A stretch of 64,000 nt of DNA from Georgenia sp. SYP-B2076 (GTDB lineage Bacteria > Actinomycetota > Actinomycetes > Actinomycetales > Actinomycetaceae), in the NCBI RefSeq assembly GCF_003991205.1, contig NZ_RXOZ01000036.1, positions 1-64,000 on the forward strand, given 5' to 3'. Of the stretch, positions 8,723 to 17,362 are shown one piece after another; the first letter of the stretch is position 1, and every line of letters starts with the position of its first letter. A program made the translations under genes and the position numbers. The notes under the pieces were generated by a model. That model saw nothing but the letters and a program-made list of their open reading frames with translations. It searched no databases and was not told the origin of the DNA.

Positions 8723-8784
8723 CGCGCACCATCCATCCGGCCGTCCCACGAGGTGGCCGTCGATCGGGCACCTCGCCCACGGCC
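8702..8784 (+). promoter_or_regulatory. trpS transcription attenuator (alternative RNA hairpins)
   Basis: Segment 1 CCGTC (8702-8706) pairs with segment 2 GACGG (8712-8716). Segment 2 (GACGGGCC, 8712-8719) can instead pair with segment 3 GGCCGTC (8739-8745) with one bulge, the antiterminator. Segment 3 GGCCGT (8739-8744) can also pair with segment 4 ACGGCC (8779-8784), enclosing the strong hairpin CGAGGTG (8749-8755) / CACCTCG (8769-8775) with an inner CCG/CGG stem. A ribosome stalled at the Trp codons would cover segment 1 and favour 2:3, which disrupts 3:4. No U-tract follows 8784. The trpS ribosome site (8794-8798) begins 10 nt later, so control could also act on translation. Confidence 0.6.
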
Positions 8785-8803
8785 CCGACCCACGAGGACA
8801 CGC

Positions 8804-9943
8804 ATGACCACCGAGCAGACCTCCCCCGCCCCGTCGACCATGGACGACGCCGGCACCGACCTGGCCGAGTCCACCAACGACGCCTCGCTCGAGCGCACGC
8901 AGCGCCGCAGCGACGAGATCGAGCGGGAGATCGTCCAGGACGCGTCGAGGTTCCGGGTCCTCACGGGCGACCGGCCCACCGGCAACCTCCACCTGGGCCA
9001 CTACTTCGGCAGCCTCCTCAACCGGGTCAGGCTGCAGCAGGCCGGGGTCGAGACCTTCGTGCTCGTGGCCGACTACCAGGTCATCACCGACCGTGACGGC
9101 GTCGGGCCGGTCCGCGACCGCGTGCTCTCCCTCATCGCGGACTACCTCGCCGTGGGGATCGACGCGGAGCGCTCCACGATCTTCACCCACTCCGCCGTGC
9201 CGGCGCTGAACCAGCTCATGCTGCCGTTCCTCAGCGTCGTCACCGACGCCGAGCTGCGCCGCAACCCCACCGTCAAGTCCGAGCTGGACGCCACGGGCGA
9301 CCGCCCGATGTCGGGCCTCATGCTGACCTACCCCGTGCACCAGGCCGCGGACATCCTCTTCTGCAAGGCGAACCTCGTGCCGGTGGGCAAGGACCAGCTC
9401 CCCCACCTGGAGCAGGCCCGCGTCATCGCCCGCCGGTTCGACGAGCGCTACGGCCGGGCCGGGGACGGCTCGCAGCCCGTGTTCCCCCGCCCGGAGGCGC
9501 TGCTCTCCGACGCCGCGAGCGTGCTGGGCACCGACGGCCAGAAGATGAGCAAGTCGCGCGGCAACTCGATCGAGCTGGGCATGGACGCGGACACGACGGC
9601 GAAGCTCCTGAAGCGTGCGGTCACCGACGCCGACCGCCACATCACGTACGACCCGGTCGGGCGCCCCGAGGTCTCCAACCTCGTGCTGCTCGCCGCGCTC
9701 TCGACCGGTCGCCGGCCCGAGGACGTGGCCGAGGAGATCGGCGACGGCGGCGGGGCGGCCCTGAAGAAGGCCGCGATCGAGGGCGTCAACGAGATGCTCG
9801 CCCCCGTGCGTGCGCGCCGCGCGGAGCTGACTGCCGACCCCGGCTACCTCCTGCAGGTGCTGCGGCGCGGCAACGACCGCGCCAACGCCGTCGCCGAGGC
9901 CACCCTGGCGGAGGTCCGCGAGGCCATGAGCATGGTCTACTGA
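8804..9943 (+). CDS. trpS: tryptophanyl-tRNA synthetase
   Basis: 379 aa class I aminoacyl-tRNA synthetase that charges tRNA-Trp. The HIGH-type motif is GNLHLGHYFG (near residue 60) and the KMSKS loop is GQKMSKSRGNS (near 245). The first roughly 45 residues are a charged, poorly conserved extension. ATG 8804 is preferred because GAGGA lies at 8794-8798; an in-frame GTG at 8753 falls inside the attenuator stem and is unlikely. Regulation by the Trp-Trp leader just upstream is inferred: charged tRNA-Trp, the product of this enzyme, would be the sensed signal. Confidence 0.96.
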   Translation: MTTEQTSPAPSTMDDAGTDLAESTNDASLERTQRRSDEIEREIVQDASRFRVLTGDRPTGNLHLGHYFGSLLNRVRLQQAGVETFVLVADYQVITDRDGVGPVRDRVLSLIADYLAVGIDAERSTIFTHSAVPALNQLMLPFLSVVTDAELRRNPTVKSELDATGDRPMSGLMLTYPVHQAADILFCKANLVPVGKDQLPHLEQARVIARRFDERYGRAGDGSQPVFPRPEALLSDAASVLGTDGQKMSKSRGNSIELGMDADTTAKLLKRAVTDADRHITYDPVGRPEVSNLVLLAALSTGRRPEDVAEEIGDGGGAALKKAAIEGVNEMLAPVRARRAELTADPGYLLQVLRRGNDRANAVAEATLAEVREAMSMVY

Positions 9944-10018
9944 CCTGCCGATCCGGCTCTGCTCACGGGCCGTTCGAGTCTGCTGACCGTTCCGGGTCGG
10001 GCGGCGGTGCTCGTGCCC

Positions 10019-10024
10019 TACCTT
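10019..10024 (+). promoter_or_regulatory. -10 box of the 54-aa membrane protein gene
   Basis: TACCTT ends 6 nt before ATG 10031, with no ribosome site between; leaderless-type arrangement. Confidence 0.45.
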
Positions 10025-10030
10025 GGCGCC

Positions 10031-10195
10031 ATGGACGGTGGCGTCGGCGGGATCATCCTGTGGCTGGTGACGCTCTTCGCCGTCTACTGGTCGGTGCGGG
10101 CGGCGGTGAAGGACGGCATCCTCGACGCCGCCCACGCCCGCGACAAGGAGATCACGAAGACGCCGCCCCCGGGCGCCGTCGACACCTCGGCCTGA
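10031..10195 (+). CDS. small single-pass membrane protein, 54 aa
   Basis: The peptide begins MDGGVGGIILWLVTLFAVYW: a short N-terminus, one hydrophobic helix (about residues 6-22), then a charged cytoplasmic-looking tail with VKDGILDAAHARDKEI and a Pro-rich end. Function unknown; no family is recognised. ATG 10031 is preferred to the in-frame GTG at 10007 because TACCTT lies 6 nt before it and because the helix then sits at the N-terminus. It follows trpS by 87 bp and converges on glgP. Confidence 0.62.
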   Translation: MDGGVGGIILWLVTLFAVYWSVRAAVKDGILDAAHARDKEITKTPPPGAVDTSA

Positions 10196-10229
10196 CATCC
10201 CCGGCCGCAGGTTCCTCCGCAGGACACCC

Positions 10230-10294
10230 CCGCCGAGTGCCACCTTCCGGTCGGGTCCGCCCACCCACAGCGGTGCCAAACGTGCCACTCGGCG
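10230..10294. repeat. palindrome-ended intergenic repeat, copy 1
   Basis: 65 bp bounded by CCGCCGAGTGCCAC and GTGCCACTCGGCG (inverted, 12 of 13 matching). Its 33-bp core (10245-10277) is identical to that of copy 2. It lies between convergent genes. Confidence 0.7.
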
Positions 10295-10302
10295 CACCCA
10301 CC

Positions 10303-10368
10303 CCGCCGAGTGACACGTTCCGGTCGGGTCCGCCCACCCACAGCGGTGCCGGACGTGCCACTCGGCGG
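10303..10368. repeat. palindrome-ended intergenic repeat, copy 2
   Basis: 66 bp bounded by CCGCCGAGTGACAC and GTGCCACTCGGCGG (13 of 14 inverted match). The core 10318-10350 equals that of copy 1. The element ends 8 bp from the glgP stop, so its hairpins may end transcription arriving from either side. Confidence 0.7.
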
Positions 10369-10376
10369 TGGGGGAC

Positions 10377-12968
10377 TCAGTACTCCGCGTTGACCGCCAG
10401 GCCGAGCTCGGTGTAGCCCGCGAGGTTCGCGTGCTGGGGCACCACCCGGACGGCGTAGCCGAACGGCCCGGTCATGTCGAGCGTGCGCTCGCCTCCGAAG
10501 GCGTAGTGCCCCCCCTCGAGCGTCTGGGTGAGCGCGAGCGGGAACACCTGCGGGTCTCGCAGCGTGTCGTCCTCGTCGGGGCGTCCGGCGACCACCTGGA
10601 CCTCGACGTCCTCGGGGGTGAGGTCGCCGAGGTAGGCCTGGACGGAGATGGAGATGGTGTCCCCGACCTTGACGACGTCGGAGATGCCGTCGGACTCGAT
10701 GTGGTCCACCTTCACGGCGGGCCAGGCCTGGCGCACCCGGGACTTCCACGCCGCCAGGTCACGGGCCTCGCCGTGGCCGGCGACACGGTCCAGCTCGCGC
10801 GCCGAGCGGGCGACGGGGGTGTAGAGGCCGCGGACGTAGTCCTGCACCATGCGGGTGGCCTGGACCTTCGGCCCCAGCGTGCCAAGCGTGTGGCGGACCA
10901 TCTCCAGCCAGTGCTGGGGGATGCCCTCGCCGTCGCGGTCGTAGAACCGCGGCACCACGGTGCTCTCCAGGAGCTCGTACAGCGCCGAGGCCTCCAGCCG
11001 GTCGCGGGTGGCGGGGTCCTCGACGCCGTCGGCGGTGGGGATCGCCCACCCGTTGCGCCCGTCGTACCACTCGTCCCACCAGCCGTCGAGGATGGAGAGG
11101 TTGAGCGCCCCGTTGAGCGCGCACTTCATCCCCGAGGTGCCGGACGCCTCCAGCGGGCGCAGCGGGTTGTTGAGCCAGACGTCGCAGCCCGGCATGAGGG
11201 ACTGCGCCATCGCGATGTCGTAGTTCGGCAGGAAGACGATGCGCTCGCGCACGCCGGCGTCGTCGGCGAACTGCACGAGCTTCTGGATCAGGCCCACGCC
11301 CTGTTCGTCGTCGGGGTGGGACTTGCCCGCCACCACGATCTGGATGGGACGCTCCGGGTCGGTCAGCAGCTTCGTGAGCCGCTCGGGGTCGGAGAGCATC
11401 AGGGTCAGGCGCTTGTAGGTGGGCACGCGGCGCGCGAAGCCGATGGTGAGCACGTCGGGGTCGAGGACCTCGTCCGTCCAGCCGATCTCGGCCGGGGAGG
11501 CGCCGCGGTCGAGCCACGACTTGCGCACCCGGCGTCGCGCCTGGTCCACGAGGTTGCCGCGCAGCCGGCGCCGCATGGCCCACAGCTCGGCGTCGGAGAC
11601 GCCGCCCTCGGCCTCGGTGAGCCGCCAGCCGTCCCCGGAGGCCGCCTGCTCCGGCGTCATGTGCGCCGAGGTCATCTCCGCGAACGCGGGGTCGGTCCAC
11701 GTCGGCCCGTGGACGCCGTTGGTCACCGACGTGATGGGCACCTCGGAGACGTCGAACCCGGGCCAGAGCTGGTGGAACATCGCCCGCGAGACCTTGCCGT
11801 GCAGCCGGGCGACGCCGTTGGCGCGCTTGGCCGCGCGCAGGCCGAGGACCGCCATGTTGAACACCGCGGGGTCCCCGCCGGCGAAGTCCTCGGCGCCGAG
11901 CGCCAGGACCTTCTCCAGGGGGATGCCCTCGATCTCCTCGCTGCCGCCGAAGTACGCCGAGATCAGGTCCCTGCTGTACCGGCTGATGCCCGCGGGCACC
12001 GGGGTGTGCGTGGTGAAGACCGTGCCGCCCTTGACGGCCTCGAGCGCCGTCTCGAACGAGACGCCGTCGGCGGCGATGAGCTCACGGATCCGCTCGACCG
12101 CGAGGAACCCGGCGTGGCCCTCGTTGCAGTGGTAGACCTCCGGGGTCGGGGACCCCGTCAGCCGGGAGTACAGGCGCACGGCCCGGATACCGCCCATGCC
12201 CAGCAGCAGCTCCTGCTGGAGGCGGTGGTCCTGCGAGCCGCCGTAGAGGCGGTCGGTGACGCGGCGGGCGGTCTCGTCGTTCTCGATGACGTTGGAGTCC
12301 AGCAGCAGCAGCGGGACGCGGCCGACCCGGGCCAGCCAGACCTGCGCGTGCAGGGTCCGCCCGCCGGGCATGTTGAGCTCCACGCGCGCGGCGGTGCCGT
12401 CGGGCTCGCGCAGCAGCGTGAGCGGAAGGTTGTCGGGGTCGAGCAGCGGGTAGGTCTCGTGCTGCCAGCCGTCCCGGGTCAGGGACTGCTTGAAGTACCC
12501 GGCGCCGTAGAGGAGGCCGACGCCGACGATGGGCACGCCGAGGTCGGAGGCGGACTTGAGGTGGTCCCCGGCGAGGATGCCCAGGCCGCCGGAGTACTGG
12601 GGCAGCACCGCGGTGATGCCGTACTCCGCGGAGAAGTAGGCGATCGCGTTCGGCTTGTCGGGGTCGTCGAGGGAGCTCTGGTACCAGCGCGGCTCCGTGA
12701 GGTACCGCTGGAGGTCGGCGTCGAGCTCGCGGACCTGGGCCACCAGGGCGCGGTCGGCGGCGAGCTGCTCGAGGCGCCTGGGGCTGAGGGAACCGAGCAG
12801 GGAGACCGGGTCGCCGTGCACGGACTCCCACAGCTGGGGGTCGAGCGAGGCGAACATCTCACGTGTCGGGGCGTGCCAGGACCACCGCAGGTTCTGCGCG
12901 AGCGTGTCCAAGGGGGCAAGCGCCTCGGGAAGGACGGTGCGGACGGTGAATCGTCGGATGGCTCTCAC
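10377..12968 (-). CDS. glgP: alpha-glucan (glycogen) phosphorylase GlgP
   Basis: 863 aa. It releases glucose 1-phosphate from glycogen ends using PLP and phosphate. An N-terminal DUF3417-like segment (LAQNLRWSWHAPTREMF) marks the bacterial/archaeal short type. The core has FSAEYGITAVLPQYSGGLGILAGDH, EVYHCNEGHAGFL, VFTTHTPVPAG and the PLP-lysine region EASGTSGMKCALNG. The start is GTG 12968, exactly 7 nt after a TAGACT box and without a ribosome site. It is transcribed away from glgE; the 168-bp region between them carries repeated operator-like sequences, so breakdown and synthesis may be co-regulated from one site. Confidence 0.95.
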   Translation of the reverse strand: MRAIRRFTVRTVLPEALAPLDTLAQNLRWSWHAPTREMFASLDPQLWESVHGDPVSLLGSLSPRRLEQLAADRALVAQVRELDADLQRYLTEPRWYQSSLDDPDKPNAIAYFSAEYGITAVLPQYSGGLGILAGDHLKSASDLGVPIVGVGLLYGAGYFKQSLTRDGWQHETYPLLDPDNLPLTLLREPDGTAARVELNMPGGRTLHAQVWLARVGRVPLLLLDSNVIENDETARRVTDRLYGGSQDHRLQQELLLGMGGIRAVRLYSRLTGSPTPEVYHCNEGHAGFLAVERIRELIAADGVSFETALEAVKGGTVFTTHTPVPAGISRYSRDLISAYFGGSEEIEGIPLEKVLALGAEDFAGGDPAVFNMAVLGLRAAKRANGVARLHGKVSRAMFHQLWPGFDVSEVPITSVTNGVHGPTWTDPAFAEMTSAHMTPEQAASGDGWRLTEAEGGVSDAELWAMRRRLRGNLVDQARRRVRKSWLDRGASPAEIGWTDEVLDPDVLTIGFARRVPTYKRLTLMLSDPERLTKLLTDPERPIQIVVAGKSHPDDEQGVGLIQKLVQFADDAGVRERIVFLPNYDIAMAQSLMPGCDVWLNNPLRPLEASGTSGMKCALNGALNLSILDGWWDEWYDGRNGWAIPTADGVEDPATRDRLEASALYELLESTVVPRFYDRDGEGIPQHWLEMVRHTLGTLGPKVQATRMVQDYVRGLYTPVARSARELDRVAGHGEARDLAAWKSRVRQAWPAVKVDHIESDGISDVVKVGDTISISVQAYLGDLTPEDVEVQVVAGRPDEDDTLRDPQVFPLALTQTLEGGHYAFGGERTLDMTGPFGYAVRVVPQHANLAGYTELGLAVNAEY

Positions 12969-12975
12969 CCGGCCG

Positions 12976-12981
12976 AGTCTA
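12976..12981 (-). promoter_or_regulatory. -10 box of glgP
   Basis: TAGACT on the minus strand, 7 nt before GTG 12968; leaderless type. The same hexamer is used by the cysteine desulfurase gene. Confidence 0.6.
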
Positions 12982-12991
12982 GACGGATCGG

Positions 12992-13025
12992 TGCAAGGGT
13001 TACAGCCGCTTGCAGTCGGTTACAG
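12992..13025. promoter_or_regulatory. candidate operator between glgP and glgE
   Basis: GGTTACAG occurs twice as a direct repeat (12998-13005 and 13018-13025) exactly 20 bp apart. An inverted pair TGCAAG (12992-12997) / CTTGCA (13009-13014) overlaps it. The site covers roughly -35 to -60 relative to glgP. The regulator is unknown; TTGCA-type half sites are common for LacI-family sugar regulators, which is only a suggestion. Confidence 0.4.
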
Positions 13026-13124
13026 GCGCCGGGCCGCCGCGGGCGCGCACCACGCCGCCGCCAGGCCGCGCCCCGCCGCCGCCCCGCCGCGCGCGCTGGA
13101 CCTGCCATCGGGCCTGGACCTCGA

Positions 13125-13130
13125 TAGGTT
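13125..13130 (+). promoter_or_regulatory. -10 box of the glgE-treS-mak operon
   Basis: TAGGTT ends 6 nt before GTG 13137; no ribosome site, so leaderless transcription is likely. Confidence 0.55.
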
Positions 13131-13136
13131 CTGGGG

Positions 13137-15338
13137 GTGAGCACCTCGAAGCGGCGCATGCAAGACCCCCAGGACATCCGCCGGTCCGCCCTCTCGCCCG
13201 CGCGCCCACCGTCGGCGCACGCCGCGGCGGCGAGGGTGGCGCGCCCGGCGACGACGGAGGGCACCTCGTACCGGCCGGACCGGGGGGCGCGCCCCGCGCC
13301 GCCCGTCGCCGCCGCCACCCCACCGGAGCCGGCCCCCTTCGCCCCGGTGGGGCGCATCCCCGTGGTGGAGGTCTCCCCCGTCATCGAGGACGGCCGCTGG
13401 CCCGCGAAGGGCACGGCCGGGGAGGCCTTCCCCGTGCGCGCCACCGTCTTCCGCGAGGGCCACGACGCCGTGGCGGCCACCGCGGTGCTGGTCGCGCCCG
13501 ACGGCACCGACCGGTCCTGGACGGCGATGTCCGACATCGCCCCCGGCCTGGACCGCTACGAGGCGTGGCTGGTCCCCGACGCGCCGGGCACCTGGGGCTT
13601 CAGGGTCGAGGGCTGGTCCGACCCCTACGGGACCTGGTCGCACGACGCGATCATCAAGATCGACGCCGGCGTCGACATCGAGCTCATGCTCACCGAGGGC
13701 GCGCTCGTGCTGGAGCGGGCGGGCGCCCGCCCCCTGCCCGCCGAGGCGGCCGCCGTGCTCAGCCACGCCGTCGCCGGGCTGCGGGACGCGAGCCGTCCCG
13801 CCGCGGCCCGGCTCGCGGCCGGCACGAGCGCCGAGGTCCGCGAGGTCCTCGCCGCGCACCCGCTGCGCGACATGGTCTCGCGCTCCGCGACCTACCCCCT
13901 GGAGGTGGACCGCGAGCGCGCGCTCGTCGGGTCCTGGTACGAGATGTTCCCCCGCTCCGAGGGCGCGCACCGCGACGAGTACACCGGGCAGTGGGTCTCC
14001 GGCACCCTGCGCACCGCCGCGGAGCGCCTGCCCGCCATCGCGGCGATGGGCTTCGACGTCGTCTACCTCACGCCGGTCCATCCCATCGGCACCACCAACC
14101 GCAAGGGCCGCAACAACACCCTCGTCGCCGAGCCGGGCGACCCCGGCTCGCCCTACGGCATCGGCGGGCCCGACGGCGGCCACGACGCGATCCACCCGGA
14201 CCTGGGCACGTTCGAGGACTTCGACGCGTTCGTCGACCGCGCCCGGGAGCTCGGCATGGAGGTGGCCCTCGACCTCGCCCTGCAGTGCTCCCCGGACCAC
14301 CCGTGGGTCCACGAGCACCCCGAGTGGTTCACCACGCGCGCCGACGGCACCGTCGCCTACGCCGAGAACCCGCCGAAGAAGTACCAGGACATCTACCCGC
14401 TCAACTTCGACAACGACCCGGAGGGCATCTACCGGGCCGTCCGGGACGTGCTGCAGGTGTGGATGGACCACGGGGTCACGGCATTCCGGGTGGACAACCC
14501 CCACACCAAGCCGCTGGACTTCTGGCAGCGCCTGCTCGCCGACGTCCGCGCGACCCGCCCGGACGTGCTCTTCCTCGCCGAGGCCTTCACCCGCCCGGCC
14601 ATGATGCGGACCCTCGGCGCCATCGGCTTCCACCAGTCGTACACGTACTTCACGTGGCGGACGACGAAGAAGGAGATCGGCGACTACCTCACCGAGCTCG
14701 CCACCGAGACCGACGCGCACGTGCGCCCCAGCTTCTGGCCGACCACCCACGACATCCTCACGCCCTACATGCAGCAGGGCGGGGCGCCCGCGTTCGCGAT
14801 CCGCGCGGTCCTGGCCGCCACGGGCTCGCCGACCTGGGGCATCTACTCCGGCTACGAGCTCATCGAGAACGTGGCCCGGCCCGGGGCCGAGGAGCAGATC
14901 GACAACGAGAAGTACGAGTACAAGCAGCGCGACTGGTCCCGGGCCCCGGGCATCGGCATCGCGCCGCTGCTCACCCGCCTGAACGAGATCCGCCGCGCCC
15001 ACCCCGCCCTGCAGCGGTTGCGGGACGTCCACATCCACCCCACCAGCGACGACGCCACGCTGTGCTTCTCCAAGCGCCTGACCGCGGCACAGTCGCCCAC
15101 CGGCAGGGCGGACACCGTCCTCGTCGTGATCAACCTGGACCCCTACATGACCCGAGAGTCGCTCCTCTTCCTCGACCTGCCCGCCCTGGGCCTGCCCGCG
15201 CAGGCGGACCCGCAGGCGCCGGCCATGACGGCCACCGACGAGCTCGGCGGGCAGAGCTACACCTGGGGCTCGCAGCCCTTCGTGCGGCTCGACCCGCACG
15301 CGCAGTGCGCCCACGTCATCTCGGTGAGCGCGCTGTGA
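13137..15338 (+). CDS. glgE: maltosyltransferase GlgE (GH13_3)
   Basis: 733 aa. GlgE adds maltose from maltose 1-phosphate to alpha-1,4-glucan ends. The first about 85 residues are Ala/Pro/Arg-rich and poorly conserved. Then follow the N-terminal beta domain (RIPVVEVSPVIEDGRWPAKG), the dimer/insert region and the GH13 barrel with VYLTPVHPIGTTNRKGRNN, the nucleophile Asp in FRVDNPHTKP, the Glu in FLAEAFTRP and TTHDILTPYMQ. It is first in an operon with treS (4-nt overlap GTGA) and mak, which make its substrate. The N-terminal extension could mean that the true start is further in, but the promoter spacing supports GTG 13137. Confidence 0.95.
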   Translation: MSTSKRRMQDPQDIRRSALSPARPPSAHAAAARVARPATTEGTSYRPDRGARPAPPVAAATPPEPAPFAPVGRIPVVEVSPVIEDGRWPAKGTAGEAFPVRATVFREGHDAVAATAVLVAPDGTDRSWTAMSDIAPGLDRYEAWLVPDAPGTWGFRVEGWSDPYGTWSHDAIIKIDAGVDIELMLTEGALVLERAGARPLPAEAAAVLSHAVAGLRDASRPAAARLAAGTSAEVREVLAAHPLRDMVSRSATYPLEVDRERALVGSWYEMFPRSEGAHRDEYTGQWVSGTLRTAAERLPAIAAMGFDVVYLTPVHPIGTTNRKGRNNTLVAEPGDPGSPYGIGGPDGGHDAIHPDLGTFEDFDAFVDRARELGMEVALDLALQCSPDHPWVHEHPEWFTTRADGTVAYAENPPKKYQDIYPLNFDNDPEGIYRAVRDVLQVWMDHGVTAFRVDNPHTKPLDFWQRLLADVRATRPDVLFLAEAFTRPAMMRTLGAIGFHQSYTYFTWRTTKKEIGDYLTELATETDAHVRPSFWPTTHDILTPYMQQGGAPAFAIRAVLAATGSPTWGIYSGYELIENVARPGAEEQIDNEKYEYKQRDWSRAPGIGIAPLLTRLNEIRRAHPALQRLRDVHIHPTSDDATLCFSKRLTAAQSPTGRADTVLVVINLDPYMTRESLLFLDLPALGLPAQADPQAPAMTATDELGGQSYTWGSQPFVRLDPHAQCAHVISVSAL

Positions 15339-17362
15339 GCCTCACGGACGCCGGCCCCTCGCCCTGGGCGGCGCTGCCGCCGCGCGCCGAGCCGGTCGCC
15401 GACCTGGACCGGGACGAGCGCCCGGGCCTGTCCGACGACCCCCAGTGGTACAAGACCGCGGTGTTCTACGAGGTGCTCCTGCGCGCCTTCGCGGACTCCC
15501 GCGGCAGCGGCACCGGGGACCTGCGGGGACTGATCGACCGGCTGGACTACATCCAGTGGCTGGGCATCGACTGCCTCTGGCTCCCGCCGTTCTACCCCTC
15601 GCCGCTGCGCGACGGCGGCTACGACGTCTCCGACTTCACCGCCGTCGCCGCCGAGTACGGCACCGTGGAGGACTTCACCGAGCTGATGGACAAGGCGCAC
15701 GCCCGGGGCATCCGGGTGATCGTCGACCTCGTCATGAACCACACGAGCGACCAGCACCCCTGGTTCCAGTCCTCCCGCTCCAACCCGGACGGCCCGTACG
15801 GCGACTTCTACGTGTGGAGCGACGACAACACGAAGTACCCGGACGCGCGCGTGATCTTCGTCGACACCGAGACGTCGAACTGGACGTTCGACCCGGTGCG
15901 CCGCCAGTACTTCTGGCACCGGTTCTTCTCCCACCAGCCCGACCTGAACTTCGAGAACCCCGAGGTCGTGCGCGCCATGCACGACGTCGTGCGGTTCTGG
16001 TGCGCCCTTGGCGTGGACGGCTTCCGGCTCGACGCCGTGCCGTACCTGTTCGAGGAGGAGGGCACCAACTGCGAGAACCTGCCGCGCACGCACCACTTCC
16101 TCCGGGACCTGCGCGCCATGGTCGACGAGGAGTTCCCGGGCACGATCATGCTCGCCGAGGCGAACCAGTGGCCCGAGGACGTCGTGGAGTACTACGGCAC
16201 CGAGGCGGAGCCCGAGTGCCACATGTGCTTCCACTTCCCCGTCATGCCGCGCCTGTACTACGCGCTGCGCGAGCAGCGCGCCGGCGCCATCCGCGACATC
16301 CTCGCGGACACGCCCCCGATCCCCGCGAGCGCCCAGTGGGGCACGTTCCTGCGCAACCACGACGAGCTGACCCTCGAGATGGTCTCCACCGAGGAACGCG
16401 CCGCCATGTACGGGTGGTACGCCGAGGACCCGCGGATGCGGGCCAACGTCGGCATCCGCCGTCGGCTCGCCCCCCTGCTCGGCAACTCGCGCGCGGAGAT
16501 CGAGCTCAGCCACGCCCTGCTGCTCTCCCTGCCCGGCTCGCCGACCCTGTACTACGGGGACGAGATCGGCATGGGCGACAACATCTGGCTGCCCGACCGC
16601 GACGCGGTGCGCACGCCCATGCAGTGGACGCCGGACCGCAACGCCGGCTTCTCGACGGCGGACCCCGGCAAGTTGTACCTGCCGGTGGTGCAGTCGCTGA
16701 TCAACCACTACAACGCCATCAACGTCGAGGCCCAGATCGCACAGCCGACGTCGTTGCTGCACTGGGTGCGGGGCATCCTCGACGTGCGGCGCCAGCACCC
16801 GGTGTTCGGGAACGGCAGCTACCGGCCCCTGCAGGTGGACAACGAGGCGGTGCTCGCGTTCACCCGGGAGAACGGCCAGGAGACCGTCCTGTGCGTGATG
16901 AACCTGGCGAACACGGCGCGCTCGACGACCGTGCAGCTGCCGGAGCACCGGGGCGCGCGCCTGACCGACGTCTTCGGCGGCGCGCGGTTCCCGGCGGTGG
17001 GCGCCGACGGGCGCGTCACGCTGACCCTGGGGTCCCGGGACTTCTTCTGGCTGGTCGTCTCGCGGCCGGAGGACGCCGTCGCCGCCCCGATGGCCGGCCT
17101 GCCCGCGGTGGTGCGCCCGGCGCCCGCCGCCGAGGAGGCCGCGGCCGCCCCGGCGGTCAGCCCCACGCGCCCGACGGAGGCCGGCTACCCGCGCCCGGAG
17201 ACGTACGCCGTGCCGGCGACGTCGCAGGCCTCCTCCGCCCCGCGGATCCCGGAGCTTCCCGGGGCCGGGACGCTGACCCCGGCCGCGCCGGCCGCGCAGA
17301 ACCCGGCCACCGCGCCGCGCACCAGCGACCCGAGCGCCGAGACGCCGGAGTCCGCCCTGTGA
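15335..17362 (+). CDS. treS: trehalose synthase TreS (maltose alpha-D-glucosyltransferase)
   Basis: 675 aa. TreS interconverts trehalose and maltose by intramolecular transglucosylation. The GH13 barrel shows DPQWYKTAVFYEVLLRAF, VIVDLVMNHTSDQHPWF, the nucleophile in VDGFRLDAVPYL, the Glu in LAEANQWPEDV and LRNHDELTLEMV. The enzyme body ends near SRDFFWLVVSRP; a Pro/Ala-rich tail of about 105 residues follows and is unusual. GTG 15335 overlaps the glgE stop by 4 nt and its own stop overlaps the mak start in the same way. In this setting it supplies maltose to Mak. The TreS-Pep2 pair may form a complex, as known in mycobacteria. Confidence 0.95.
   Translation: MSLTDAGPSPWAALPPRAEPVADLDRDERPGLSDDPQWYKTAVFYEVLLRAFADSRGSGTGDLRGLIDRLDYIQWLGIDCLWLPPFYPSPLRDGGYDVSDFTAVAAEYGTVEDFTELMDKAHARGIRVIVDLVMNHTSDQHPWFQSSRSNPDGPYGDFYVWSDDNTKYPDARVIFVDTETSNWTFDPVRRQYFWHRFFSHQPDLNFENPEVVRAMHDVVRFWCALGVDGFRLDAVPYLFEEEGTNCENLPRTHHFLRDLRAMVDEEFPGTIMLAEANQWPEDVVEYYGTEAEPECHMCFHFPVMPRLYYALREQRAGAIRDILADTPPIPASAQWGTFLRNHDELTLEMVSTEERAAMYGWYAEDPRMRANVGIRRRLAPLLGNSRAEIELSHALLLSLPGSPTLYYGDEIGMGDNIWLPDRDAVRTPMQWTPDRNAGFSTADPGKLYLPVVQSLINHYNAINVEAQIAQPTSLLHWVRGILDVRRQHPVFGNGSYRPLQVDNEAVLAFTRENGQETVLCVMNLANTARSTTVQLPEHRGARLTDVFGGARFPAVGADGRVTLTLGSRDFFWLVVSRPEDAVAAPMAGLPAVVRPAPAAEEAAAAPAVSPTRPTEAGYPRPETYAVPATSQASSAPRIPELPGAGTLTPAAPAAQNPATAPRTSDPSAETPESAL

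Noticed and set aside
13010-15334. Open frame in front of treS, in the treS frame and overlapping glgE
   Set aside because: The peptide is Arg/Gly/His-rich noise; glgE in another frame has complete GH13 motifs, and treS starts at the GTGA overlap.
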